From positions 1 to 38,126 of the forward strand of contig JASHQQ010000390.1 in NCBI GenBank assembly GCA_030039035.1: a DNA stretch of 38,126 nucleotides, in the 5' to 3' direction. Source of the stretch: Acidobacteriaceae bacterium. Its GTDB lineage: Bacteria > Acidobacteriota > Terriglobia > Terriglobales > Acidobacteriaceae. Below the pieces are notes generated by a model. It was not told the DNA's origin and did no database searches. It worked only from the letters and a program-made list of their open reading frames with translations. Positions 16,653-25,764 of the stretch are shown here, piece by piece. A program made the position numbers and the translations under genes. How positions within the stretch are numbered: the first letter of the stretch is position 1; every line of letters begins with the position of its first letter.

Positions 16653-17849
16653 ATGAAGCACGTGGGATGGATTCTCCTGCTGGCGATGGCGGCTTCGCCG
16701 GCGTGGCCGGCCGCGAAGAAGATCACCGCACAGGAACTGAAGGACATGCTGGCCTCGATGAAGCAGCAACAGAAGAGCGACGACGAAGTGGCCACCGCGC
16801 TCAAAGAGGTCGAAGTCACCGAGGAACTGACGCCTCCGATGCTCAACAGTCTGGGTCCGCTGCTGCCGGGGCAGCAATCGCTGGCGCAGGTCTACATTCT
16901 GGAGGCCCGCAGCGCCATGCTGCCTCCGCCGGCGGCCGACATTCCCGGTGACCCGGCTCCCGACGCCGCGGCGCAAAAGGCCATTCTCGACAAGGCGGCC
17001 AGTTACGTTTCGGGCACCTACGACGATCTGCCCGACCTGACCGCGACCCGGACCACCATCCGCTTTCAGGACAACATGCAGACCATTGCGTCCAGTTCGG
17101 GAATGCACGGCAGCGCATCGGATGCGGTCACCAGTTTCGGGTTGAGCGATCAGGCGCAGTACTTCCGCTTCCTGGGCACGGCGGATACCGCGGTGGAAAG
17201 CGACAAGGGCGTAGAGAAGATGCCGGCCGAAAAGGACAGGACCCCATGGGGCGCCAATCGTATGATCGCGCCCGAGGAGCAGGGACCGGAGCTCAACGCG
17301 GTGATAAAGGAGGCGCAGGCCGAAGGAAAAATCACCTGGCTGCGCTGGCAGAACGTCAACGGCGTGAAGACCGCCGTCTTCAGCTATTCGGTGGAAAAGA
17401 AAAAGGCGCATTACACCGTGGACTATTGCTGTTACCCCGACACCGATCAGGCGGGGATGGCGAGCTTCACCTCGTCCGCCCTCGGATCGGCAAACGGAGG
17501 ATCGGGCGGCGGCGCGCATGGCAACTTTCAGACCAATACCTCCTGGAAACCATGGAAATCGAACGTCGGGTACCACGGCGAACTGTTCGTCAATCCGGAT
17601 ACGGGAATCGTGGTGCGCATGATTCACGATGCCGATCTGAAGTCGAACGACGTCGTTCACCAGGAGGAAGTCCGCATCGATTACGATCCGGTGACGGTGG
17701 GCGGCAAGTCGCTGGTTCTGCCGGTCAAGGCATTTACAAACACCGAAGACGTGCCCAAGGGCGAGGATTATTCGGGCAAATTCTCGGTGCGTCACACCCT
17801 GTTCTACAGCGAGTTCAAGAACTATCAACCGGCCGGCGCGGCCCATTGA
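16653..17849 (+). CDS. Exported protein of unknown function, paralogue of the adjacent module (copy 2)
   Basis: The protein has 398 residues and belongs to no family I can name. A Sec signal peptide (residues 1-19, ending AWPA) precedes the module AKKITAQELKDMLASM. It aligns along its full length with the following gene and with residues about 20-400 of the preceding VWFA fusion. Shared blocks include VYILEARSA, PAPDAAAQKAILDKAASYV, TIRFQDN, RTPWGAN, WLRWQNVNG, YHGELFVNPDTGIVVRMI and LVLPVKAF. A Cys-Cys pair (DYCCYP, about residue 258) is shared only with copy 3. A very strong ribosome site, AGGAGGG, lies 8 nt before the start. The 94-bp gap to the preceding gene and same strand suggest one operon. 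Confidence 0.75.
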   Translation: MKHVGWILLLAMAASPAWPAAKKITAQELKDMLASMKQQQKSDDEVATALKEVEVTEELTPPMLNSLGPLLPGQQSLAQVYILEARSAMLPPPAADIPGDPAPDAAAQKAILDKAASYVSGTYDDLPDLTATRTTIRFQDNMQTIASSSGMHGSASDAVTSFGLSDQAQYFRFLGTADTAVESDKGVEKMPAEKDRTPWGANRMIAPEEQGPELNAVIKEAQAEGKITWLRWQNVNGVKTAVFSYSVEKKKAHYTVDYCCYPDTDQAGMASFTSSALGSANGGSGGGAHGNFQTNTSWKPWKSNVGYHGELFVNPDTGIVVRMIHDADLKSNDVVHQEEVRIDYDPVTVGGKSLVLPVKAFTNTEDVPKGEDYSGKFSVRHTLFYSEFKNYQPAGAAH

Positions 17850-17873
17850 CGGGCAGTGACCACTTTTCTCCCG

Positions 17874-17900
17874 GCGCGCCGCGCCTTCCGCGCGGCGCGC
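17874..17900 (+). promoter_or_regulatory. Perfect 11-bp GC stem-loop just upstream of copy 3
   Basis: GCGCGCCGCGC (17874-17884) pairs perfectly with GCGCGGCGCGC (17890-17900) around a 5-nt loop CTTCC. It lies between the stop of copy 2 and the start of copy 3, ending 22 nt before the start codon. There is no T-run, so it is not a classic terminator. It could control translation or mRNA stability. Confidence 0.45.
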
Positions 17901-17922
17901 GCCGGTGAGAGAATGGTGTGGC

Positions 17923-19125
17923 ATGAAACGGCTGGGTTTTCTGCTCGTTCTGCTGATGAGTTTGCCCGCCTGGTGCGCAAGGAAGATCACCGTGGGCCAG
18001 CTCGGGGAGATATTGCGCTCGGCCCAGCAGGACAAGAAGAGCGACGCGGAGCTGGCGACCACGCTCAAGCAACTTGAGTTAAGCGAAGAGCTGACACGCG
18101 GCGCCATGAACCGCCTGGGCAAGCTGCTCCCCGGGCCGCTCGCGACCGAGCAAATCTACGTTCTCGAGGCGCGCAGCGCCGATCTGATCCCCCCGCCGGA
18201 CGATCTGCCATCGACCCCCGCGCCCGACGCGGAGGCGCAGAAAGCCATTCTCGACAAGGCCGCGGCCTATGTCGCCAACGTCTACAGCCAGCTTCCCGCG
18301 CTGGCCGCGCTCAAGACCACCCTGCGCTTCCAGGACAACGTGGAGGCGGTCACCGGCAGCTCGGGCATCCAGAACAGCGCGACGGAAGTGGATACCTCGG
18401 CCGGATTCTCCAATCCTGCCACGTTTGTCCATTACATCAATTCCGGCCAGGCGCTGATCGAGAGCGAGCATGGCGACGAGAAGTCGCCTTCCGCGAAAGC
18501 CAGGACTCCCTGGGGCGCCAATGGCATGACCGGACTCGAGGAGCCCGACCCCGGCCTCGGCGCCGTCTTTCGCGAGGCGCAGGCGGCGGGGGCCGTCCAT
18601 TGGCTGCGCTGGGAGACGGTGAACGGGAAGGAGAGAGCCGTCTATGCCTTTGCCGTGCCGCGAAAAAGGTCGCGCCTGGAAGTGGGGGTCTGCTGCTTTC
18701 CCAACGTGAACCAGGCGGGCATCGCGACGTTTTACACGGCCACCTCGGCGGCCGCGCTGGGCGATGGCAGCGGCAGCCCGGGCGGAGGCGTGGCGGGGAA
18801 CTTCCAGACCACGACCGACTGGCATGAGTACAAGTCCACGGTCGCCTACCACGGCGAGTTTTTCATCGATGCCCAGACGGGCGTCGTGGTGCGGATGATC
18901 ACCGAGGCGGAGCTGAAGCCCACCGAGGTGGTGCACCGCGTGGACACGCGCATCGACTACGGCCCCGAGGAGATCGCCGGCAAGATGCTCATTGTGCCGG
19001 TGAAGACGATCGTGAATACCGAGGTGGTGCCCAACGGCGAGTCCGGCGCAGGGGGTTACACGACGCGTTGCACGCTGTTTACGTCGGAGTACAAGGACTA
19101 CCGGCTCGCGGGCGCGGCTGAATAA
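17923..19125 (+). CDS. Exported protein of unknown function, paralogue of the adjacent module (copy 3)
   Basis: The protein has 400 residues and is the third tandem copy of the unknown module. The signal peptide MKRLGFLLVLLMSLPAWCA leads directly into RKITVGQLGEILRSAQ. Blocks shared with copy 2 are VLEARSADLIPPP, PAPDAEAQKAILDKAAAYV, LRFQDNVEA, RTPWGANGM, HWLRWETVNGKE, GVCCFPNVNQAGIATF and YHGEFFIDAQTGVVVRMI. The ATG at 17923 is chosen over a GTG at 17905 because the signal peptide then starts cleanly; GAGAGAA lies about 10 nt upstream. It is 73 bp from copy 2, and that gap contains a strong hairpin (17874-17900). The double cysteine, kept in copies 2 and 3 but not in the VWFA fusion, may be structural. 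Confidence 0.75.
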   Translation: MKRLGFLLVLLMSLPAWCARKITVGQLGEILRSAQQDKKSDAELATTLKQLELSEELTRGAMNRLGKLLPGPLATEQIYVLEARSADLIPPPDDLPSTPAPDAEAQKAILDKAAAYVANVYSQLPALAALKTTLRFQDNVEAVTGSSGIQNSATEVDTSAGFSNPATFVHYINSGQALIESEHGDEKSPSAKARTPWGANGMTGLEEPDPGLGAVFREAQAAGAVHWLRWETVNGKERAVYAFAVPRKRSRLEVGVCCFPNVNQAGIATFYTATSAAALGDGSGSPGGGVAGNFQTTTDWHEYKSTVAYHGEFFIDAQTGVVVRMITEAELKPTEVVHRVDTRIDYGPEEIAGKMLIVPVKTIVNTEVVPNGESGAGGYTTRCTLFTSEYKDYRLAGAAE

Positions 19126-19161
19126 GGCAACGCCGTGACAGGCGCATGGTTTCGCGTTGAA

Positions 19162-19187
19162 ATCGCGCCTCATCTTCGGGGCGCGAT
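19162..19187 (+). promoter_or_regulatory. 8-bp perfect stem-loop between copy 3 and the first POTRA gene
   Basis: ATCGCGCC (19162-19169) pairs with GGCGCGAT (19180-19187) around a 10-nt loop. It starts 36 nt after the stop codon of copy 3. There is no T-run, so termination is uncertain. A GATAAT box (19231-19236) lies downstream, without a matching -35. Confidence 0.35.
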
Positions 19188-19273
19188 CGCGAAGTCCGGA
19201 CCTCCCCCGGTGCTCCCTGTTGATTCTTTTGATAATTCCCGTCAATGCGAAGCCTTGGTACTCTCTTCGGAGA

Positions 19274-20554
19274 ATGCAGCGTATCGTCTTTCTCTTCGCG
19301 TGCATGGGCCTGGCTGTCCCGGCGTCGTTGCCGCTCGTTGGCCAGCCGCTTGCGCCCCGGTCGATCCGGTTTCAGGGTGCTCCGGAGTACGCGGATGAGG
19401 AGCTCATGGCTGCCGCCGGCCTGAAGCCGGGCGCCGCCATGACCGTCGACGAACTGAACGCCGATGTGAAACGGCTGCTGGATACCGGACTCTTCGAGAA
19501 GCTGAGCTATAACCTCGAAGGGCCGGTTCTCACCGTGTCTCTCACGCCGTCTTCCCAACTGCTTCCGGTCCGGCTGGAAAACCTGCCGCTCACGCCGGGA
19601 AAGGAACTCGACGCGAAGCTGCACGATCGCTTGCCGCTCTACCACGGCAAGGTGCCCGTGGCCGGCGGGCTGCTCGAGCAGGTGCGCCTCGCGCTCGAGG
19701 CGATGCTCGCCGCGCAGGGCATCAAGGCTGCGATCGCAGCCGTGCCGTACACGGACCAGGCTCCGCGGAAAGTGACCGCGATGAGCTTCACCATCACGTC
19801 GCCCCAGGTTCAGATCGGCGAGATCGAGGTCGATCCGGCGTCCCAGCCCCTGGACGCAAAAGCGAAGATCCTGCTGGGCAAGATCACGGGGGAGGCGTAT
19901 GGGACGCAGGACAGCCCGGGGCTGATCGAAACGACGCTGAACAACTACTACATCGACCAGGGTTACATGGATGCTCACGCGCGCGCAACGCAGCAGGGCG
20001 CTCCGGTGGTCACTCCCGAGACCCTTCGCATGCCCTTCATCGTCTCGTTCGACCTGGGACGGCTCTATCGGATCAACGGCGTTCATCTCGCTCAGGACAT
20101 GGTCGTGACGCAGGCGGAGTTCGACCGGCAGTCGAACATTCATCCCGGCGACATTGCCGACGGGGAGCGCGTCCGCCAGAACTGGGCGTATCTTTCGCGC
20201 CAGTATCACAATCGCGGGTACATCCGTGCGGGGATTCACGTGGTCCCGGCGTTCGATCGGACCCAGGGCACAGTGAGCTTCGACGTGTCGGCCGAGCCCG
20301 GCCCTCAATACAAGATGGGCGCGCTGACCATCGAAAACGTGTCGGATCAGTTGCGCGGGGCGATCATGGCGGCGTGGAAGATGCCTCCGGGCGCGGTCTT
20401 CAACGAGGGCGCGATCCTCGGTTTCTTCGCCACCCACGCGGTAAATCCCGCACTGGAACGCGTCTTTGCCACGGTCGACATCAAGTACACGCTGCACCCC
20501 GACGACGAGGCGCGAACCGTAGACGTGGATATACGCCTCGAACGAAAGCAATGA
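19274..20554 (+). CDS. Exported POTRA-repeat protein without a beta-barrel (five units)
   Basis: The protein has 426 residues. After a signal peptide (MQRIVFLFACMGLAVPAS) it is made of about five POTRA-like units: about 28-95, 97-177, 178-260, 261-342 and 343-426. The first has the classic pattern IRFQGAPEYADEELMAAAGL followed by LLDTGLFEKLSY. Later units keep the helix-turn YYIDQGYMDA and YHNRGYIRA typical of BamA/TamA/Omp85 POTRAs. Such domains guide outer-membrane proteins or bind partners in the periplasm. No C-terminal barrel is present, and the protein ends at LERKQ. The ATG at 19274 has GGAGA almost adjacent, so the ribosome site is not ideal; an in-frame TTG exists at 19157. The downstream gene is a paralogue. 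Confidence 0.75.
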   Translation: MQRIVFLFACMGLAVPASLPLVGQPLAPRSIRFQGAPEYADEELMAAAGLKPGAAMTVDELNADVKRLLDTGLFEKLSYNLEGPVLTVSLTPSSQLLPVRLENLPLTPGKELDAKLHDRLPLYHGKVPVAGGLLEQVRLALEAMLAAQGIKAAIAAVPYTDQAPRKVTAMSFTITSPQVQIGEIEVDPASQPLDAKAKILLGKITGEAYGTQDSPGLIETTLNNYYIDQGYMDAHARATQQGAPVVTPETLRMPFIVSFDLGRLYRINGVHLAQDMVVTQAEFDRQSNIHPGDIADGERVRQNWAYLSRQYHNRGYIRAGIHVVPAFDRTQGTVSFDVSAEPGPQYKMGALTIENVSDQLRGAIMAAWKMPPGAVFNEGAILGFFATHAVNPALERVFATVDIKYTLHPDDEARTVDVDIRLERKQ

Positions 20555-20803
20555 CGGTCAGGCAGATTCGGCCGCCGAATCGGTGACCGCGTTCAGCGCC
20601 GATTGCTTTCGCGCCTTGCCCGGAGGGTCCCTGCAGGACCGAATCCGGCGACCGTTTCCCGCATTACGTCCGTCTTGCCGTGGCTCCCGGCAGGGCGCAG
20701 GCCGCCGGCGTGTCCCACCTTCGTTGCATGTACTGATTCGCCAAGGTAAGTTACCTTCGACCTGTGATTCGTGCGCCCCGGGGACTCCCCCAGGATGCCA
20801 CCC
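20555..20803. other. Intergenic region between the two POTRA genes
   Basis: These 249 bp carry no convincing gene. Near the middle is GGTCC-CTGCA-GGACC (about 20627-20641). Near the downstream gene is the palindrome at 20743-20757. The gap is long for a simple operon, so the second POTRA gene may have its own promoter. Confidence 0.35.
20743..20757. promoter_or_regulatory. 15-bp palindrome AAGGTAA-G-TTACCTT upstream of the second POTRA gene
   Basis: Two perfect 7-bp arms flank one central base, 46 bp upstream of the start codon at 20804. This is the geometry of a dimeric repressor operator close to a promoter. The regulator is unknown. Confidence 0.4.
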
Positions 20804-21931
20804 ATGGGCGGTCGTATCACGCGGCTCGTCGAACCCATGCGTGAACTGTGCGTACTTTTTCTGGGCGTCGCCTCGCTGCTTCCCGCGGCCACGACGACCC
20901 ATGTGCAGACGTTTACTCCCCAGACGATCCATTTCCTGGGCGCGGCCGACTATTCCGATGAGGACCTGGCCAATGCCGCCGGCCTGAAAGTGGGCGAAAG
21001 CTATACTGCCTCCGATCTCACCCGCCGTGCGCAGCAACTGCTGGATACGGGTCTTTTCGACAAGATCGGCTACAAGTTCGACGGCACTCAACTGACGTAC
21101 ACAGTGAAGATGAGCGCGCGGGGGTTGCCCATCGAAGTGGAGAATCTGCCCGTCGAGAGTGGCGGGATCGACGGCCGGCTGCGCAGCCAGATTCCGCTCT
21201 ATCGCGGCACGGTGCCGCCTTCGGGCACGCTGCTCGAGGACGTTCGCCTGCAGATGGAAGAGATGCTCGCCGCCGAGAACGTTCATGCGCATGTTGCCGC
21301 CGAGGTGGTTCAGGATCCGGCCACGCACAACGCGACCGCAGTGAAGTTCCGCATCGACTCCAACCCGGTAAGGATCGGGACGCTGAAGCTCGAAGGCGTG
21401 TCGGATTTCCTGAGGCCCGAACTGGAACGGGCGGCGACACTCTCCGAGGTCCCGTTCGACACGGGGCAATCGGCCGCCGAAATCGAGCGGAACATTCTGG
21501 CCGTCTATGCCAGCCACGGATTCGCCGCCGCCGAGGTCCATGCCGTGCGTTATGGATATCCGGTCACGGATGTCGGGGTGATCCGCGTTCCCTACAAGGT
21601 CACCGTGAAGGAGGGGCGATCGTACCGGCTGGGCACGGTCAAGCTCGCCCAGGACCTGCCCATCGACCCCGCGGAACTGGACAACCTGATGGCCGAACGG
21701 ACCTCGTTCATGCCGGAGAGCGGCTTTCTCCAGTATCTGGTCTCGCAACTGGAGATGAGGCTCAAAGGCCAGGGATGCGCGAACTGCCGCGTCACACTGG
21801 TGCCGCAGATCGACGAATCCAAAGGCGTGGTGAACTACACGGTCGGCGCCGATCTGACCGGGGGATTCCACCCCGGAACCGGGAATCCACAAGTCGCGGG
21901 CGACGGATTGCAGTCGCTGGTGAAGCGATAG
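20804..21931 (+). CDS. Exported POTRA-repeat protein without a beta-barrel (four units)
   Basis: The protein has 375 residues and is a paralogue of the preceding gene. The first unit matches it closely: IHFLGAADYSDEDLANAAGL and LLDTGLFDKIGY. Three further POTRA-like units follow (roughly residues 105-180, 182-263 and 264-350), and a short Gly-rich tail ends the protein. The fifth unit of the neighbour is missing, and there is no barrel. CxxC (GCANC) near residue 330 is not found in the paralogue. The ATG at 20804 is chosen because AGGA lies 8 nt upstream and the residues MGGRITRLVEPMREL run into a hydrophobic signal stretch; ATG 20837 and GTG 20771 are alternatives. Role unknown; a periplasmic chaperone or scaffold is inferred. 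Confidence 0.72.
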   Translation: MGGRITRLVEPMRELCVLFLGVASLLPAATTTHVQTFTPQTIHFLGAADYSDEDLANAAGLKVGESYTASDLTRRAQQLLDTGLFDKIGYKFDGTQLTYTVKMSARGLPIEVENLPVESGGIDGRLRSQIPLYRGTVPPSGTLLEDVRLQMEEMLAAENVHAHVAAEVVQDPATHNATAVKFRIDSNPVRIGTLKLEGVSDFLRPELERAATLSEVPFDTGQSAAEIERNILAVYASHGFAAAEVHAVRYGYPVTDVGVIRVPYKVTVKEGRSYRLGTVKLAQDLPIDPAELDNLMAERTSFMPESGFLQYLVSQLEMRLKGQGCANCRVTLVPQIDESKGVVNYTVGADLTGGFHPGTGNPQVAGDGLQSLVKR

Positions 21932-22019
21932 AGGCTCCCTGACTGCGGCGAATCCGCCGGTCCGGTCGAACGATTCATTCCACTGTCAAAGCCGTTGCAG
22001 GGGCGGTATCCTCGCTTCC

Positions 22020-22619
22020 ATGCCCCACTCCATCCTGTTCGATCACATGTTTCAGCTCCCGCTTCCGGTTGCCGAGAAGCTGCTTCGGCCGGTCATTGTC
22101 TACCTCGCGCTGGTCGTCCTGCTGCGTCTCTTCGGCAAGCGCGAGCTGGCGCAGCTCAACCCGTTCGACCTGGTGGTGCTGCTGTCGCTTTCCAACACGG
22201 TGCAGAACGCCATCATCGGTGAAGACAACTCGGTTACCGGCGGCGTCGTCGGCGCATTCGGACTTCTCGCCATCAACTGGCTGGTGGTGCGCGTGCTCTT
22301 CCGCTCGGCGCGGCTCACGCGCCTGCTGGAGGGTCGGGCCACCGTACTGGTGCGCGAGGGGAAGATCGACGGGCGAGCCCTGGAACGCGAATCGCTGACG
22401 CGCGAAGAGCTTCTCCAGGTTGTGCACCGGCAGGGATTCGAGGACTTCGACAAGGTGCGTTCCTGCATGCTGGAACCCAATGGCACGTTTACGGTCGAAG
22501 CCTTCGATCCTTCGCTCGAGGACAAACGCCATGCCGAGCTGCTGTCGCGGCTCGACAGCCTGCAGAAGGAACTGGGCCGGATGCGCGGCCTGCGAACCGC
22601 CGAAGAAGCGTCTTCGTGA
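22020..22619 (+). CDS. YetF/DUF421-family membrane protein
   Basis: The protein has 199 residues. It starts with about three membrane segments (VIVYLALVVLLRLFG; LVVLLSLSNTVQNAII; VVGAFGLLAINWLVVRVLF). The family hallmark GKRELAQLNPFDLVVLLSLS is at about residues 39-58. The C-terminal half is the small soluble DUF421 domain (VREGKIDGRALERESLTREE, then FTVEAFDPS). Members sit in the inner membrane and the biochemical role is unknown; links to stress and spore germination are reported for Bacillus homologues. The gene lies 88 bp after the second POTRA gene on the same strand and may be co-transcribed. No clear ribosome site precedes the ATG at 22020; ATG 22047 is an alternative. Confidence 0.85.
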   Translation: MPHSILFDHMFQLPLPVAEKLLRPVIVYLALVVLLRLFGKRELAQLNPFDLVVLLSLSNTVQNAIIGEDNSVTGGVVGAFGLLAINWLVVRVLFRSARLTRLLEGRATVLVREGKIDGRALERESLTREELLQVVHRQGFEDFDKVRSCMLEPNGTFTVEAFDPSLEDKRHAELLSRLDSLQKELGRMRGLRTAEEASS

Positions 22620-22664
22620 ATGGGCGCGCCGCACTGGCCGAGTGGTTCGCGCCCTGCGGGCTCT

Positions 22665-23795
22665 CTATGGGAACTGTGGCCGCGAAGCGGCGCGCGCGAA
22701 GAGAGAGCTGGATGCCGGGTGACCGGCCAGCCAGCTTTGCGCGCTTTGCGCCATACGGCTTTGTTCGTCGGCGGTCAACATCTCCCGGCTCCGCGACAAT
22801 TGCCGTTCGAGAGAAGCTTCAGCTTCGGGCCCTCCCTGAAGCACCGCAATGGTGAGCCAGCGAAGCGACTCGCCCGCATCGCGGGAGACGCCGCGTCCGT
22901 CGCGGAAGAGCAGGCCCAGAGCCGCGGATGCGCGCCAGGAGCCGGCCTCGGCGGCGCGCGTCAGCATCGAAAGGGCCTCACCGGAGTGTCTTTGCGGGAT
23001 CTCGGGGTGGTCGAGCAGCAGAATGCCGAGAGAATGCATGGCGGGGACATAGCCGGCCTCCGCGGAACGCCGCAGGAATTCAACCGCCTTGCGAAAGTCG
23101 TGCTCGTGATTCGGAGACGTGGAATAGAGGACACCCATGCCGAACAGGCCTTCGGGACCGTTCCCCCTGGCGGCCTTGAGGAACCATTTCTCCGCGACTG
23201 ACTGGTCCTGCGGCGCGCCGAAACCATTCTGGTACATGATGCCGAGGTAGGCTTCCGCGCGCGTATCGCCCTTGCGGGCCAGTTCGTCGAGGAAGTTCAT
23301 CGCCAGTTCGGGGTCGCGCGGCACTCCGGCTCCGCGAAGATAAAGAACCGCCAGGTTCAGCTTGGCCGTCGGGGAGCCGCTTCCAATGGCTCGCGCAAAC
23401 CACCTGGCCGATTCCACCGGATCGCGTGCTACGCCGATTCCCTTGTAGTAGAAGTAGCCGAGCTGGACCTGCGCGCTGGGGTCGCCGTGATCGGCGGCCT
23501 TGCGGTACCAGTAGAGAGACTGGGCCATATCTTTCGCCACGCCTTTTCCAAACTGGTATTGCTCGGCCCGGCGAAGCTCATCGGCAACGGATTTGGGCCG
23601 CGATGCCAACGGAGATTGTCCTTCGATGGCGTCCTGTTGCGAGCCATTCTGTTCGGAGTTCTGGGCGAACAGCGTGGCCGGGATTTCGGCGGCAAGAAAA
23701 ATGGACAGAATAACGAGCCAAACTTTGTGCTGGCCGGGGCGATGAGAAGCAGAGGAGACGCAGGGATTCGGGTTGAAAGGCCGGGTCGTGCTCAT
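22665..23795 (-). CDS. Exported Sel1-repeat (TPR-like) protein
   Basis: The protein has 376 residues. A hydrophobic segment (about residues 23-45, VWLVILSIFLAAEI ending LFAQ) follows a long polar N-terminus and should direct export. About seven Sel1-like repeats of roughly 36 residues follow, for example LGYFYYKGIGVARDPVESA and LGIMYQNGFGAPQDQSVAE. Sel1 repeats make an alpha-solenoid used for protein-protein contacts. The start at 23795 is preferred over an in-frame ATG at 23906 because AAGGA lies about 7 nt upstream. The last 50 residues are less regular and end in SRPQFP. The gene is convergent with the DUF421 gene and lies downstream of guaA on the same strand. Partners are unknown. Confidence 0.85.
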   Translation of the reverse strand: MSTTRPFNPNPCVSSASHRPGQHKVWLVILSIFLAAEIPATLFAQNSEQNGSQQDAIEGQSPLASRPKSVADELRRAEQYQFGKGVAKDMAQSLYWYRKAADHGDPSAQVQLGYFYYKGIGVARDPVESARWFARAIGSGSPTAKLNLAVLYLRGAGVPRDPELAMNFLDELARKGDTRAEAYLGIMYQNGFGAPQDQSVAEKWFLKAARGNGPEGLFGMGVLYSTSPNHEHDFRKAVEFLRRSAEAGYVPAMHSLGILLLDHPEIPQRHSGEALSMLTRAAEAGSWRASAALGLLFRDGRGVSRDAGESLRWLTIAVLQGGPEAEASLERQLSRSREMLTADEQSRMAQSAQSWLAGHPASSSLFARAASRPQFP

Positions 23796-24111
23796 TGCGG
23801 ATCCTTCTTCGGCATCCGGACCCGCTTGCCACCATCCGGTCATGCCGTCGAGCGACGCCTTCCTTCGGCACGCAGCGCGGATTGGGAAGGCGACGCAATT
23901 CGACAAACAAGTTGACTTCCCCCGGCAACGCCTCCGCCCGCGCAGGATCGGGGTGACTCAAATCACCGGTCATTCCAGGAAGAATGTCAATCATCTGTTG
24001 TCTGCACTTATCGGCATGAAAGGCTGAAAGGGACAGGTCTGTGCGCCCCCGCTGGGCACTTTTGCGTTTCAAAAACCGCGAAACGCGCGAACAGGGCGGC
24101 GCGCGCCGAGT
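23796..24111. other. Intergenic region between guaA and the Sel1-repeat gene
   Basis: These 316 bp hold a weak terminator for guaA (24071-24087) within a larger stem, GCGTTTC-N9-GAAACGC (24064-24086). The part nearer 23796 should contain the Sel1 gene promoter, but no clear boxes are seen. I find no RNA gene or supported small gene. Confidence 0.35.
24071..24087 (-). terminator. Weak terminator-like hairpin after guaA
   Basis: On the minus strand, CGCG-TTT-CGCG is followed by GTTTTT, about 25 nt after the guaA stop codon. The stem is short, so efficiency is doubtful. Confidence 0.35.
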
Positions 24112-25662
<1,551 letters not shown>

Positions 25663-25764
25663 TTTCTATTGTGGCAGGACGCGGGGCGGGAAGTAAAGAA
25701 GTGTCAGATGAAGGGGGCTGGACAGGTCCGGGCAGGATCGATCACCGCGATCTGTTGCCTGTCC

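Noticed and set aside
14666..16846. Minus-strand open frame of 726 codons
   Set aside because: Shadow of the VWFA-fusion gene; Arg/His-rich composition, no ribosome site, no domain.
16524..18122. Minus-strand open frame of 532 codons opposite copies 2 and 3
   Set aside because: Antisense shadow caused by high GC; the plus-strand genes have signal peptides, ribosome sites and paralogy.
22616..22700. Hairpin GCCGC-GAA-GCGGC near the convergent ends
   Set aside because: It lies inside the 3' end of the Sel1 gene and has no T-run.
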